Notes: a model not told the origin generated them from the sequence alone. DNA of 64,000 nucleotides from Bacteroidota bacterium (GCA_005798905.1 SYIK01000010.1:62001-126000); one strand, 5' to 3'. Counted from the stretch's first letter, positions 23,539 through 34,147 are shown. Made by a program: numbers and translations.

Positions 23539-25698
23539 TTAATAAAAAATTTTTCTATTGTCTTTAATTTTTGCTTCTTTCTTTAAAACCTGAATGGGCT
23601 GGTTGTAATACAGTGCCATTTGTCGTGTTTGTTGTTGATACGCTTTTTGTTGATCAACAACATTAACCGCTGAAACGGCTGTTGAAGAATTTGTTTCAAC
23701 ACTTAATACATAAACACCCGAAATACCCACAATAGCTTCGCTAACCAGTTTTCCTTTATTTGAACTGTTAAACGCTGCACCAATAACGCGAGGCTCAAAT
23801 CCAAGTGTTGAATTTCCTGAAAAACGAAGACTGTCCACGGTTTTAACAGAACCCCCAAAGTTGGTTGCCGCTGCACCGATTGTTGAAAAGTTTCCAAGGT
23901 TTTTAATAATTTGTTCTCCTTTTTTCTTGTTTCTCAAAATTGGTTCTACAGACATTCTTGCGGTTGTAGCGCTTTGTGTTCCCTCTTTTAAAACATCTGT
24001 AATAATTGCAACAACATATTTGTTGCCGATTAATTGTGGTTGCAACACGTCACCAACTTCTCCTTTGTAAACTTCTCTAACAAGCTGTCTTGTTGAACCA
24101 AACGAACTAATTCCTTCAACAGAAAAATCGTTAGGCTTAATATTGCTTGCTACAAGTTTTGGAACTCCTTGTGTTTTTAGTTTTTTATCAAAGTTTTTGT
24201 CAAATGTTTTTTGGGACCTGCTATCGCTTGCAAAACTGCTAGCGTCACTACTTGCCTGGCGATGTGTTTCATCGCTTGCAACTATTTTTTTAGCAAAATA
24301 GGCAACCTTGTAATGTGGTTGAAAATTCTTTTGATCTAATATTTCAACCAAGTGGTATCCAAAATCTGTTTTAACAACTTTTGTTTCCCCCCTTTTTCCT
24401 TCAAAACAAAAATCATTAAACTCTTTTACCATTTGTCCAATATTAAAATAGTTGGTTTGTGGGTTTTGAGGATTTGATAATACACCGCCCTGTGCACCAC
24501 TTCCTTTGTCGTCTGAAAATCTTTTTGCAAGCGTGTCAAACCTTGCGCCAGTTTTAACTGCATAAGCAATGCTGTCAATTCTTTTTTTAGCAACACTATC
24601 CTCTAACAATTTTTGCCCTTGTTGTGGGTTAGCTGTTTGAATAAGAATATGTCTTGCTTTTACCGAGTCGGGTAGTTGTTTTGTGTCAATTTTTTTTGCT
24701 AATACAAATGCATCAAAATCTAAATACGGGCCAAAAACTTCGTTTTGTGCTAATCTAAAAATATTCTCTTTGTTTGGAATTTGTATTTGCGACATTCCAC
24801 TGTAGCCGTCATAATATTGTTGTGCACTTCCGTAACGAGCAAGAAAAGCGGCGGGTTCTTTTGTTTTTAAAAACTCTTCTTTAAGTGTTTCAACACCTTT
24901 TTTTATTTCTGCACTATCAGATGCTGTTGGCGCAGCATTAAATAATATATAAGAAATTGAGCGCGATTCGTCTTGTTTGTATTGGTCTTTATTTTTACTA
25001 ATATACTCTTCAATCTCTTCGTCGGAAACCGCGATTGTACTATCCGTAATTTTTGAATATGGAAAAGACGTATAGGAAACCTTGGCAATAGCTGCCATTT
25101 CTGTGTTTTGTTTTTCAACTCTCCATTTTGGTAAATAAACAGAATTGTTAAGAAGTGTATTATATTTCTCCATCATCCTGTTGCGCTCTAGGCTAATAAT
25201 ATAATTATTCAACTGCTCTTTTTCGTCTTTGTTGGCAGATTTTTTAATTTGATTAATGGCGTTTTGCGCCGCTGACGCATTATAAACACCTTGTTCGTTT
25301 GAAAACCTTTCTTTTAAATCTTGTGGTGGGTTTGCGCCAAACAAAATATCATTAATTTCTTTTTTGCCCACACCAGCTCCAACATTTTCAAACACTTCTT
25401 CCATAATAACAGACGCAACTTCTTGCTCCCAAAGTCCGTCAACAATTCGTTGTCTTCCCATTTCGTCAACCATTTGGCCCTGTGCTTGCATTTGTTGTTC
25501 TTGTGCTTTAACTTTTGTTTCGAAAGCAAAAAGCTCAATTTCTTTTCCGTTTACAACACCTAAAACAGTTGTCTCTCCGCTGGATGCGTTTCCGCGGGTT
25601 GATAGATAATCTGTCAAAACAAAACCTAACAACGCTAACGCAACAGCAACAACCGCCCATTTTGCGTATTTATCTCTTATTTTTTGAATCGCCGACAT
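23539..25698 (-). CDS. PpiD/SurA-type membrane-anchored peptidyl-prolyl isomerase
   Basis: Periplasmic chaperone of 719 residues anchored by one N-terminal transmembrane helix (about 14-31, AVVAVALALLGFVLTDYL). It has a SurA/PpiD-like N-domain and a parvulin domain near the middle, in which VKARHILIQT, FSDDKGSGAQGG and FGYHLVEIL are diagnostic. A second, degenerate chaperone part follows. It should help outer-membrane and secreted proteins fold as they leave the Sec translocon. The frame stays open for 80 codons further upstream, but that stretch is a highly basic, low-complexity sequence. A TATTTTTG box at 25725-25732 supports the ATG at 25698. The transcript ends at the strong terminator at 23492-23517. 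Confidence 0.88.
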   Translation of the reverse strand: MSAIQKIRDKYAKWAVVAVALALLGFVLTDYLSTRGNASSGETTVLGVVNGKEIELFAFETKVKAQEQQMQAQGQMVDEMGRQRIVDGLWEQEVASVIMEEVFENVGAGVGKKEINDILFGANPPQDLKERFSNEQGVYNASAAQNAINQIKKSANKDEKEQLNNYIISLERNRMMEKYNTLLNNSVYLPKWRVEKQNTEMAAIAKVSYTSFPYSKITDSTIAVSDEEIEEYISKNKDQYKQDESRSISYILFNAAPTASDSAEIKKGVETLKEEFLKTKEPAAFLARYGSAQQYYDGYSGMSQIQIPNKENIFRLAQNEVFGPYLDFDAFVLAKKIDTKQLPDSVKARHILIQTANPQQGQKLLEDSVAKKRIDSIAYAVKTGARFDTLAKRFSDDKGSGAQGGVLSNPQNPQTNYFNIGQMVKEFNDFCFEGKRGETKVVKTDFGYHLVEILDQKNFQPHYKVAYFAKKIVASDETHRQASSDASSFASDSRSQKTFDKNFDKKLKTQGVPKLVASNIKPNDFSVEGISSFGSTRQLVREVYKGEVGDVLQPQLIGNKYVVAIITDVLKEGTQSATTARMSVEPILRNKKKGEQIIKNLGNFSTIGAAATNFGGSVKTVDSLRFSGNSTLGFEPRVIGAAFNSSNKGKLVSEAIVGISGVYVLSVETNSSTAVSAVNVVDQQKAYQQQTRQMALYYNQPIQVLKKEAKIKDNRKIFY

Positions 25699-25724
25699 AG
25701 TTTTTTCTTTTGCTTTAAGGGGGG

Positions 25725-25732
25725 CAAAAATA
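25725..25732 (-). promoter_or_regulatory. -7 promoter box of the PpiD-like gene
   Basis: TATTTTTG on the minus strand is an exact TAnnTTTG match 26 bases before the ATG at 25698. It places the upstream open frame outside the transcript. Confidence 0.45.
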
Positions 25733-26236
25733 TGTATTTTTCTTCTTTTCTTCATGTTTCGTTCAAAAGGACTAATTCTCATCTTTTTCAAAACCTTTTT
25801 TCCACAACGGTTGTTTATATTTTTTTTTTTTGTTAGTTTCTTGGTGTGAAACGTTAATTTCTTTTTTATTGTTTGTTGTTTTTGTTTACACCACCATTTT
25901 ACCCTGCGCGTTTTTTTTATAATAACAACTTTTTCCACACAAAACAGCTTTCTCGTTTTTAAACAACCTTATTTCTTTTTTAATTAACAAATGTTGATAT
26001 GTGTTCAAAAAACAATATACTCGTGTTATTGTTTCTTAATTTCTTTCTCTTGTTTGTTTGTAACCTGTTGGTAATTTGTTTTTTCTGTTTATCCACATAT
26101 TCACCACTATAATAGTAATAGTTTTTTTCTTAAATAATAACTATTATTTAACTACTATGGTATTTACATTGTTTTGAAAAAATAAAATATTTCTAATCTT
26201 TTTTAATTGCAATATCTTGCCCCTCTAAAATAAAAA
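25733..26236. other. gene-poor AT-rich interval with three DnaA-box-like 9-mers (candidate origin or regulatory region)
   Basis: About 500 bp between the divergent PpiD-like and nadA genes, the only such gap in the window. It holds TTATCCACA (26089-26097), identical to the classical DnaA box, and two TTTTCCACA copies (25798-25806 and 25931-25939), all in the same orientation. The right half, 26110-26210, is almost purely A and T and could serve as an unwinding region. It also contains the dif-shaped dyad at 26127-26154. TATCTTGC at 26213-26220 is a weak -7 box for nadA. An open frame runs through the left part on the minus strand, but its composition is not protein-like. Whether this is an origin, a terminus site or only two promoters cannot be settled by reading. 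Confidence 0.35.
26127..26154. repeat. dif-like 28-bp dyad (11-6-11 arrangement)
   Basis: TTCTTAAATAA, a six-base centre TAACTA, then TTATTTAACTA. The inner eight bases of each arm (TTAAATAA and TTATTTAA) are perfect reverse complements, and the outer three differ. XerCD dif sites have this design: two 11-bp arms around six bases with an inner palindrome. The outer TTTAACT resembles the end of XerD-binding arms. AT-rich DNA yields such dyads by chance fairly often. Confidence 0.3.
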
Positions 26237-27247
26237 ATGGAACAAGAAGAATTAATAACGATTAAAAAAAGTGTAAAAAGTTTTGGGTTTTACGATGTAA
26301 AAATAAATCCAACACTTGACCTATTTTATGAAATTGAAAAATTAAAAAAAGAAAAAAATGCAGTTCTTTTAGCACATTACTATCAAGATTCTGACATACA
26401 AGATATTGCTGATTTTATAGGAGATAGTTTAAAACTTGCACAAGTTGCGAAACAAACAAAAGCAGATATTATTTTATTTGCCGGTGTTCATTTTATGGCA
26501 GAAACAGCTAAAATTTTAAACCCTACAAAAAAAGTAATTCTTCCCGATCTTAATGCTGGGTGCTCGTTGAGCGAAAGTTGTCCTGAAGATATTTTTAAAA
26601 AATTTAAAGAAAAAAACAGTGACCATAAAATTATAAGTTACATCAATTGTAGCGCGGGAATAAAAGCATTAAGCGATGTAATTTGTACAAGCAGTAACGC
26701 AAAAGCAATTATTGAAAGTTTTCCAAAAGAGCAGAAACTTATTTTCGCACCCGATAGAAATTTGGGAGCTTATTTAAACAAAACAACCGGAAGAGAAATG
26801 TTGCTTTGGAATGGCGCATGTTTAGTTCACGAAAATTTTAATTTAGAAAAAATAACCAAAACAAAAGAGCAAAATAAAAGTGCAAAAACTATTGCACACC
26901 CAGAATGTGAAGAAGCTATTTTAAGAATTGCAGATTTTGTTGGATCTACATCAGCACTTTTAAAATTTACAAAAACCGACGAAGCAGAAGAATTTATTGT
27001 GGTAACAGAAGCGGGAATTATTCATCAAATGGAAATAGAAAGTCCTAAAAAAAGGTTTATTCCCGCCCCAACAAACAACAACTGCGCCTGTAATAATTGC
27101 CCACACATGAAACTAAATACATTGGAAAAAATTTATTTATGTTTAAAGTATGAACAACCGGAAATAATATTAGATGAAAAACTAAGAGCTGATGCAGAAA
27201 CTCCAATTTTAAAAATGTTGGAAATAAGCAAAGGGGTAGGGTTGTAA
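26237..27247 (+). CDS. nadA: quinolinate synthase
   Basis: 4Fe-4S enzyme that condenses iminoaspartate and dihydroxyacetone phosphate to quinolinate for NAD synthesis. The 336-residue protein shows the three-fold repeated fold with AHYYQDSDIQDIADF at 46-60. The cluster cysteine C109 lies in DLNAGCSLSESCP, C195 in NGACLVHENF, and the C-terminal motif CACNNCPHMKLN is at 283-294. nadB and nadC, its usual partners, are not next to it. nadD and a nicotinamide riboside uptake pair occur elsewhere in this window. The start ATG follows the AT-rich gap directly. The opposing glycosyltransferase gene ends only 3 bp after its stop. Confidence 0.95.
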   Translation: MEQEELITIKKSVKSFGFYDVKINPTLDLFYEIEKLKKEKNAVLLAHYYQDSDIQDIADFIGDSLKLAQVAKQTKADIILFAGVHFMAETAKILNPTKKVILPDLNAGCSLSESCPEDIFKKFKEKNSDHKIISYINCSAGIKALSDVICTSSNAKAIIESFPKEQKLIFAPDRNLGAYLNKTTGREMLLWNGACLVHENFNLEKITKTKEQNKSAKTIAHPECEEAILRIADFVGSTSALLKFTKTDEAEEFIVVTEAGIIHQMEIESPKKRFIPAPTNNNCACNNCPHMKLNTLEKIYLCLKYEQPEIILDEKLRADAETPILKMLEISKGVGL

Positions 27248-27250
27248 AAT

Positions 27251-28900
<1,650 letters not shown>

Positions 28901-28911
28901 AATATTTTTAA

Positions 28912-29739
28912 TTAAAGCTCCATTTTACCAAATGGTTTTTTTAATAACTCCCAAAAATTTTCATCTTTTTCGTTCGGGTAATAACGGTCTAACCCGTAGC
29001 GAATTTCGTTTTTGTTCATTGTTTTAAAAGTTCCAAAAAGGCGATCCCAAATAGAAAAAACAGCACCGTAATTACTATCAGTAAAAGGCTGTTTCCAATG
29101 GTGGTGTACTTTGTGCATGTTTGGAGAAACTAAAACATAACTAAGAACAGAGTCAATTTTTTTAGGAAGTGAAATATTTGCATGTGTCATTCCAACAAAA
29201 ACAGTAAGAATGGTTTGATAAATCATTACAGCATACATCGGCGTACCACAAAGTAAAATTCCTGCTAAAAAAAACAAACCACGCCAAACACTTTCAAGTG
29301 GGTGGTGACGAAGCCCCGAGGTAACATCAACATTATTATCTGCGTGATGAATAATGTGCATGCGCCAAAACAAAGGAATTTTGTGTTCGGTAATATGAGA
29401 AAACCACCCGCCAAAAAAATCCAACACTAATGCAGAAAGAAGAACAATTCCCCACGTTGGTGCATTTAACCAATACACCAAACCGAATTGTTTTTGTTGC
29501 GCCCAATCTACCAAAGAAACAATTAACACCGCAAACCCTGTGTGAATAATAAGATGTATAAGTGTAAAAGAAAGATTTACCGCCGCATGGCGAATTTTAT
29601 TTTTCTTATAACGCATAGGCAACAATGGAATTGCGCCCTCAACAAACCAAAGAATCAAAAGACTGCCAACAATGAAAGCAAGCCGCTCTGCGGGACGCTG
29701 TTCTAAAGTATTAAAGTAATTCAACAAGGCAGAGTCCAT
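28912..29739 (-). CDS. sterol desaturase / fatty acid hydroxylase family protein
   Basis: Integral-membrane di-iron oxygenase of 275 residues. The histidine boxes are present as HITEH, HIIHHADNNVD and the later RHHPLE and HKVHHHW. Hydrophobic helices surround them (about 20-35, 55-80 and 95-115). The family inserts hydroxyl or double bonds into lipids. In Bacteroidota, relatives are implicated in hydroxy fatty acid or carotenoid modification, so a lipid substrate is likely. A TTG nine codons upstream could extend the protein, but the ATG at 29739 is preferred. It is in a same-strand run from dnaN to the GT39 gene. Confidence 0.85.
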   Translation of the reverse strand: MDSALLNYFNTLEQRPAERLAFIVGSLLILWFVEGAIPLLPMRYKKNKIRHAAVNLSFTLIHLIIHTGFAVLIVSLVDWAQQKQFGLVYWLNAPTWGIVLLSALVLDFFGGWFSHITEHKIPLFWRMHIIHHADNNVDVTSGLRHHPLESVWRGLFFLAGILLCGTPMYAVMIYQTILTVFVGMTHANISLPKKIDSVLSYVLVSPNMHKVHHHWKQPFTDSNYGAVFSIWDRLFGTFKTMNKNEIRYGLDRYYPNEKDENFWELLKKPFGKMEL

Positions 29740-29769
29740 TCTCAAAATATTTTTGGAAAGATACAAGAA

Positions 29770-29982
29770 TTATTCGCCCGCCCGATCTACGAAAGAACTC
29801 AATAACAAAAGAGCTGTGTCAACCTCCTCTTTCGGCACAACTAATTTAATTTGAGTAAAAGGAATAATTGTAGAAATGTTTTCGTCGAACAAAGAGCATT
29901 TCACGCCGTTTTCTTTTAAATACGCCATAGAAAAATTAGCGTCAATATAATTGTTGTATGTTTTTATAACAACAAGTTCCAT
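29770..29982 (-). CDS. DUF2007 family small protein
   Basis: A 70-residue soluble protein of the DUF2007 type, sometimes labelled putative signal-transducing protein. The pattern is a short alpha/beta fold beginning with ELVVIKTYNNYIDANFSMAYLKENGV and ending with IKLVVPKEEVDTALLLL. It resembles an ACT-like or ferredoxin-like half domain. Many members are solitary, as here, or are C-terminal domains. No ligand is visible. It lies 20 bp downstream of dnaN and 30 bp before the fatty acid hydroxylase start, so co-expression with dnaN is likely. Confidence 0.75.
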   Translation of the reverse strand: MELVVIKTYNNYIDANFSMAYLKENGVKCSLFDENISTIIPFTQIKLVVPKEEVDTALLLLSSFVDRAGE

Positions 29983-30002
29983 TATTAAATTGAAATTTTT
30001 TT

Positions 30003-31115
30003 CTAATTCAACATTAGCGGCATTACCAACATCATCAAATCTTCGTTTTCTTCTTGATCGGTTGGTTTTATAATTCCTGCTTTTGTTGGAGTGGAAAGCT
30101 CAACCAACACCTCTTCTCCATCAACAACAGAAAGCACTTCAATTAAAAATTTAGCATTAAACGCAATGGTTAAATCTTCGCCATCATAACGGCAAGCCAT
30201 TCGTTCGTCTCCAGAATTTCCCAAATCAACATCTTGCGCCATTAACTCTAATTCGCTTCCAGCAATAGAAAGCGCAACCTGGTTTGTACTTTTGTTACTA
30301 ACTACACTAATTTGACGCAGTTTGTTTTGAAAGTCTGTTTTGTTTACAATTAGTTTATAAGGGTTGTCAGCCGGGATAACAACTTTGTAATCTGGAAACC
30401 TTGCGTCAATTAACCGACAGCTCATTTGTGTATCACCATGTTTTATAAAAAAATGATTGCTATTATAGCTAACAGTAATTTCATCTGCATTATTGGGAAG
30501 CGCAGCTTTTAAAAGTGCCAGCGGTTTTCTTGGAACAATAAAAGAGTCTTTTTTAGGACAGCGAACATCTTTTCTTTTATATCTCACTAATCGGTGAGCG
30601 TCTGTTGCAACTAATTGTAAACCTGAATTGTCTAACTCAAAAAACACACCAGTCATTGCTGGGCGCAAATCATCATTACTTACCGCAAAAAGCGACTTAT
30701 TGATTGAAGTCAAAAGCGCCAAAGAAGTTGTGGTGAACGCGGTTGTTCCATCTGGGCTTGGTTCTTTTGGAAAATTTTCAGGATTTTCTCCCATTACTTT
30801 ATACTTGCCTGTATCGCTTGTAATTTCTATACCAAATTTTTCATCAACATTAAAAGTTAGCGGCTGGTTGGGCAGGTTTTTTAAACTATCCATCAAAATT
30901 TTTGCAGGAATACAAACCTTTCCAACAGTTTTTGCTTCTACATCGAGCTGAACACGCATTACAGTTTCTAAGTCGGTGGCGACAACACTTAGTTTCTTTT
31001 TGTCTATTTCAAATAAAAAATCTTCTAAAATTGGCAAAACGGTGTTGTTATTAATAACACCAACTATTTGTTGCAATTGCTTTAACAAAGCCGAAGAGGA
31101 AACTATAAACTTCAT
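30003..31115 (-). CDS. dnaN: DNA polymerase III beta subunit (sliding clamp)
   Basis: The 370-residue clamp that encircles DNA and tethers the replicative polymerase. The N-terminus MKFIVSSSALLKQLQQIVGVI, followed by NTVLPILEDFLFEI, starts the first of three clamp domains. Further marks are the middle SLFAVSNDDLRPAMTGVFFEL and ATDAHRLVRYKR blocks and the C-terminus LMMLVMPLML. The reading frame extends 19 codons upstream, but the clamp family begins exactly at the chosen ATG. dnaN is next to dnaA at the origin in many bacteria, but dnaA, recF and gyrB are absent here. The nearest candidate origin features are 4 kb away. Confidence 0.96.
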   Translation of the reverse strand: MKFIVSSSALLKQLQQIVGVINNNTVLPILEDFLFEIDKKKLSVVATDLETVMRVQLDVEAKTVGKVCIPAKILMDSLKNLPNQPLTFNVDEKFGIEITSDTGKYKVMGENPENFPKEPSPDGTTAFTTTSLALLTSINKSLFAVSNDDLRPAMTGVFFELDNSGLQLVATDAHRLVRYKRKDVRCPKKDSFIVPRKPLALLKAALPNNADEITVSYNSNHFFIKHGDTQMSCRLIDARFPDYKVVIPADNPYKLIVNKTDFQNKLRQISVVSNKSTNQVALSIAGSELELMAQDVDLGNSGDERMACRYDGEDLTIAFNAKFLIEVLSVVDGEEVLVELSTPTKAGIIKPTDQEENEDLMMLVMPLMLN

Positions 31116-31216
31116 TGTGTAGTGGTTTGTAGCGAAGCTAATGATTTTTTCGACACACATGTAAAACAACAAATAGCTCCACTAATAAACAAGTGTTTAT
31201 TTTGCATTTATTTTCA

Positions 31217-31702
31217 ATGTTTAAAAAACAATACTCAAAAGAACAGGGGTTTCAAAAGCTGAAACAATATTGCGCTTGGCAAGAAAGGGCACAGCAAGAA
31301 GCGAAAGAAAAAGCATATTCGCTTGGGTTGCGAAAAACAGAAGTAGAGGAAGTTTTAAGTCAACTTATTTTAGAAAATTTTTTAAACGAAGAACGGTTTG
31401 CTGTTCAGTTTACCGGAGGAAAATTCAGAATTAAAAAATGGGGTCGCGTAAAAATAAAATACGAGTTGCACCAAAAAAAAGTGAGCAACTATTGCATAAC
31501 AAAAGCGCTGGAAACAATTGACGAATCGGAATATTTAGAATTAATAAACAAACTGGCCAGCCTAAAATGGAATTCAATAAAAGGCAGCGGAGCAAACTTG
31601 TTTGTAAAAATGGCAAAAACAAAAAACTATCTTTTACAAAAAGGGTTTGAGCCGCAACTTGTTTCGGTCGTGTTAAAAAAAATAACAAATACAAAACAAT
31701 AA
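31217..31702 (+). CDS. recX: regulatory protein RecX
   Basis: A 161-residue basic helical protein that modulates RecA filaments. It is built from repeated three-helix units. The family signatures are SLGLRKTEVEEVLSQLILENFLNEERFA in the first half and WGRVKIKYELHQKKVS in the middle. The C-terminal helix KNYLLQKGFEPQLVSVVLK also matches. recA is not in the window. A longer frame from 31193 lacks support, and the ATG at 31217 gives the standard N-terminus MFKKQYSKEQGFQKL. The omega-amidase gene begins nine bases after its stop, so both are probably on one transcript. Confidence 0.88.
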   Translation: MFKKQYSKEQGFQKLKQYCAWQERAQQEAKEKAYSLGLRKTEVEEVLSQLILENFLNEERFAVQFTGGKFRIKKWGRVKIKYELHQKKVSNYCITKALETIDESEYLELINKLASLKWNSIKGSGANLFVKMAKTKNYLLQKGFEPQLVSVVLKKITNTKQ

Positions 31703-31711
31703 CTTTACAAC

Positions 31712-32494
31712 ATGTCTTCTCTTTTCATTACCATCATACAATCGGCGTTGCACTGGGAAAATAATACCGCAAACCTTAAAATGTTTACGGAGAAAATTGA
31801 TGGAATTACAAACAAAACAGAAGTTGTAGTTCTCCCCGAAATGTTTAACACTGGATTTAGTATGAAACCAAAAGAGCATGCAGAAAAAATGGACGGTGAA
31901 ACCGTTCGGTGGATGAAAGAAACTGCTGCAAAAAAGAAAATAATTCTTACAGGAAGCGCAATGATTGAAGAGTGTGGTAATTATTTTAATAGACTATTGT
32001 GGATTTTTCCAAATGGAAAAACCGTGTGGTACGATAAGCGGCATTTATTTGCATATGCCGGAGAAAACAAACATTATACAGCCGGAGAAAAAAGAATAAT
32101 TATTTCGGTAAACGGCTGGAAAATTTTTCCACTTATTTGTTACGATTTACGATTTCCTATTTGGTGTAGACGAACAAACGATAATGATTTTGACGTTGCA
32201 CTATTTGTAGCCAATTGGCCAGAACGCCGCAACCAAGCGTGGAAAACCTTGTTGCAAGCAAGAGCCATCGAAAACCAATCTTTTATAGTTGGAGTAAACC
32301 GTGTGGGAAGAGATGGCAACGAAGTTTATCACAGCGGCGATAGTACAATTGTGGATCCGATGGGAAAAATTCTTTATTCAAAAGAACACGAAGAAGACGT
32401 TTTTACCATTGAATTGCAAAAAGAATTTTTAGAAGAAACAAGAACGCGACTTCCTTTTTGGAAAGATGGTGACAGTTTTAAAATCGATCTTTAA
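31712..32494 (+). CDS. nitrilase superfamily omega-amidase (YafV-like)
   Basis: Cytoplasmic amidase of 260 residues. The catalytic triad of the carbon-nitrogen hydrolase family is E43 in LPEMFNTGFS, K109 in YDKRHLF and C143 in LICYDLRFP. The sequence resembles YafV/Nit2-type omega-amidases, which hydrolyse alpha-ketoglutaramate or alpha-ketosuccinamate formed by glutamine or methionine transaminases. That fits a methionine-salvage role with the aminotransferase encoded at 19507-20655, though the two genes are 11 kb apart. It follows recX by nine bases. The convergent thiL gene ends five bases beyond its stop. Confidence 0.85.
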   Translation: MSSLFITIIQSALHWENNTANLKMFTEKIDGITNKTEVVVLPEMFNTGFSMKPKEHAEKMDGETVRWMKETAAKKKIILTGSAMIEECGNYFNRLLWIFPNGKTVWYDKRHLFAYAGENKHYTAGEKRIIISVNGWKIFPLICYDLRFPIWCRRTNDNDFDVALFVANWPERRNQAWKTLLQARAIENQSFIVGVNRVGRDGNEVYHSGDSTIVDPMGKILYSKEHEEDVFTIELQKEFLEETRTRLPFWKDGDSFKIDL

Positions 32495-32499
32495 ATAAA

Positions 32500-33537
32500 C
32501 TAATGCGAGCTCGTAATCGCATTCCAACCCTGCGCAGTAATAGGGTGTTTGTTATTGCTTTTCGTAATAATATTTGCGCCCAGCTCTGGTTCGGTCATAT
32601 AACCCACTACGCTAATTTGCTCGTTTGTAATTAATTTATCATAATCCGCCGGAGCAATTGTGAACAAAAGTTCATAATCTTCGCCACCGCTAAGTGCGCA
32701 AGCTGTTGGGTCAATTTTAAATTTGAATGCAGAATTTTTTGTGTTTTCAGAAATTGGTATTTTTTCTTCGTACAACACACAACCCAAATTGCTTTGTTTG
32801 CAAATGTGAAGAATTTCGGAACTCAATCCATCGCTAATATCTATCATTGAAGTAGCGGAAATGGTTTCTTTTTCTAAAAATTCAATAATATCTTTTCTTG
32901 CTTCTGGTTTTAATAATCTTCCCACCACATAACTCTCTCCTTCTAAATCTGGTTGAACTTTTGGCGCTTCTAAATAAATTTTTTTCTCTCTTTCCAAAAA
33001 AAGCAAACCAATATATGCCGCGCCTAAATCTCCCGAAATACAAAGCAGGTCTCCTTTTTGTGCAGTGCTTCTTCGAATGTATTTATCCGCAACAACTTCT
33101 CCAATTGCTGTAACCGAAACCACAAATCCTTTTTGAGAAGAAGCGGTGTCACCGCCAACCAAGTCCACACCATATTTTTCGCAGGCCGTATAAACGCCTT
33201 CATAAAATTCATCCATTGCTTCCAAGCCAAAACGATTGCTAATACCAACACTGAGTGTGATTTGAGTGGGTGTTGCACCCATTGCATACAGATCACTTAG
33301 GTTTACAACAACCGATTTATATCCAAGATGTTTCAGTGGAGTGTAAGCCAAATCAAAATGAACCCCTTCCAACAAAAGATCGGTGGTAACTACGATTTGT
33401 TTTCCAAAATGATCCAACACGGCGGCATCGTCGCCAACCCCCAAAACAGAAGAAATGTTTTGGTGTTCAATGTTTTTCGTTAAGTGTTCAATAAGCCCAA
33501 ACTCGCCAAGAGAACTTATTTCTGTTCTTGTTTCCAT
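32500..33537 (-). CDS. thiL: thiamine-monophosphate kinase
   Basis: ATP-dependent kinase that turns thiamine monophosphate into the diphosphate cofactor. The 345-residue protein has the PurM/AIRS-like fold. VLGVGDDAAVLDHFG is the metal and nucleotide loop near the N-terminus, VNLSDLYAMGATP the conserved second loop, and LVGGDTASS the third. MIDISDGLSSEI and ALSGGEDYELLFT complete the family marks. The frame begins six codons before the chosen ATG, but METRTEISSLGEFGLIE is the canonical start. No other thi gene is nearby. Confidence 0.94.
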   Translation of the reverse strand: METRTEISSLGEFGLIEHLTKNIEHQNISSVLGVGDDAAVLDHFGKQIVVTTDLLLEGVHFDLAYTPLKHLGYKSVVVNLSDLYAMGATPTQITLSVGISNRFGLEAMDEFYEGVYTACEKYGVDLVGGDTASSQKGFVVSVTAIGEVVADKYIRRSTAQKGDLLCISGDLGAAYIGLLFLEREKKIYLEAPKVQPDLEGESYVVGRLLKPEARKDIIEFLEKETISATSMIDISDGLSSEILHICKQSNLGCVLYEEKIPISENTKNSAFKFKIDPTACALSGGEDYELLFTIAPADYDKLITNEQISVVGYMTEPELGANIITKSNNKHPITAQGWNAITSSH

Positions 33538-33589
33538 AAATAAAATAAAAAGCAAAAATAATTTTTTCTCAAGTAATCTGCATTTTAAT

Positions 33590-34147
33590 TCAAATTTTTA
33601 TAGACGCACGAAAAGCCCTGCCGCCATAATACGATTGTGCACCGTTGTGATAAACAAAAACTTTACCGTAGCGAAAATCGCCAAATATTGCGCCGCCAAG
33701 TTTTCTTATTTCGGTTGGTGTTTTCAACCAGCTCGATGTTTTTGTGTCGAAACTTCCAATTTGTTGCAATTCGCGATATTGTTCTTCTGTTAATAATTCA
33801 ACACCCAACTTAACAGCCATATCAATTGCATTATTCTTCGGCCTGTGTTCTTTTCTCGATTCCAACCCTTCGTTGTCGTAACAAAAACTTCTTCTGCCAA
33901 CTGGGCTTTCCGCCGAACAATCATAAAAAAGATATTCTGCAGTTTTTTTATCAAAACCAACAACATCGGGCTCTCCGCCAGTTTTTTCCATTTCGTTCAG
34001 CGACCATAGTTTTGAGGAATTCAACTCCAGTTTTTTCTGCACATTCGCCCAATCAATATTTTTATGACGAATTTTATTTTTCTCAAAACGTGATTTTAAT
34101 GTTTCGAACAATTCTTTTCGCTGTGTTAACGACAACTCTTTTTTCAT
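33590..34147 (-). CDS. DUF4256 family protein
   Basis: A 185-residue soluble protein that matches DUF4256 along its whole length. The core is DVVGFDKKTAEYLFYDCSAESPVGRRS, then CYDNEGLESRKEHRP and NNAIDMAVKLGVELLTEEQYRELQ. The tail carries SWLKTPTEIRKLGGAIFGDFRYGKVFVYHNGAQSYY. The function is unknown. The pattern of acidic, histidine and arginine residues suggests an enzyme, but no catalytic motif is established. It is 52 bp upstream of thiL on the same strand and about 85 bp from the divergent glycosyltransferase gene. Confidence 0.82.
   Translation of the reverse strand: MKKELSLTQRKELFETLKSRFEKNKIRHKNIDWANVQKKLELNSSKLWSLNEMEKTGGEPDVVGFDKKTAEYLFYDCSAESPVGRRSFCYDNEGLESRKEHRPKNNAIDMAVKLGVELLTEEQYRELQQIGSFDTKTSSWLKTPTEIRKLGGAIFGDFRYGKVFVYHNGAQSYYGGRAFRASIKI

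Noticed and set aside
25699-25938. An 80-codon in-frame extension of the PpiD-like protein
   Set aside because: The extra residues are extremely rich in lysine and arginine without domain features, precede the membrane anchor unnaturally, and lie upstream of an exact -7 promoter box at 25725-25732.
33024-33300. Overlapping open frames on both strands inside thiL
   Set aside because: They are shadows of the thiL reading frame with no start context and no domain-like sequence. The same applies to other antisense frames across the window.
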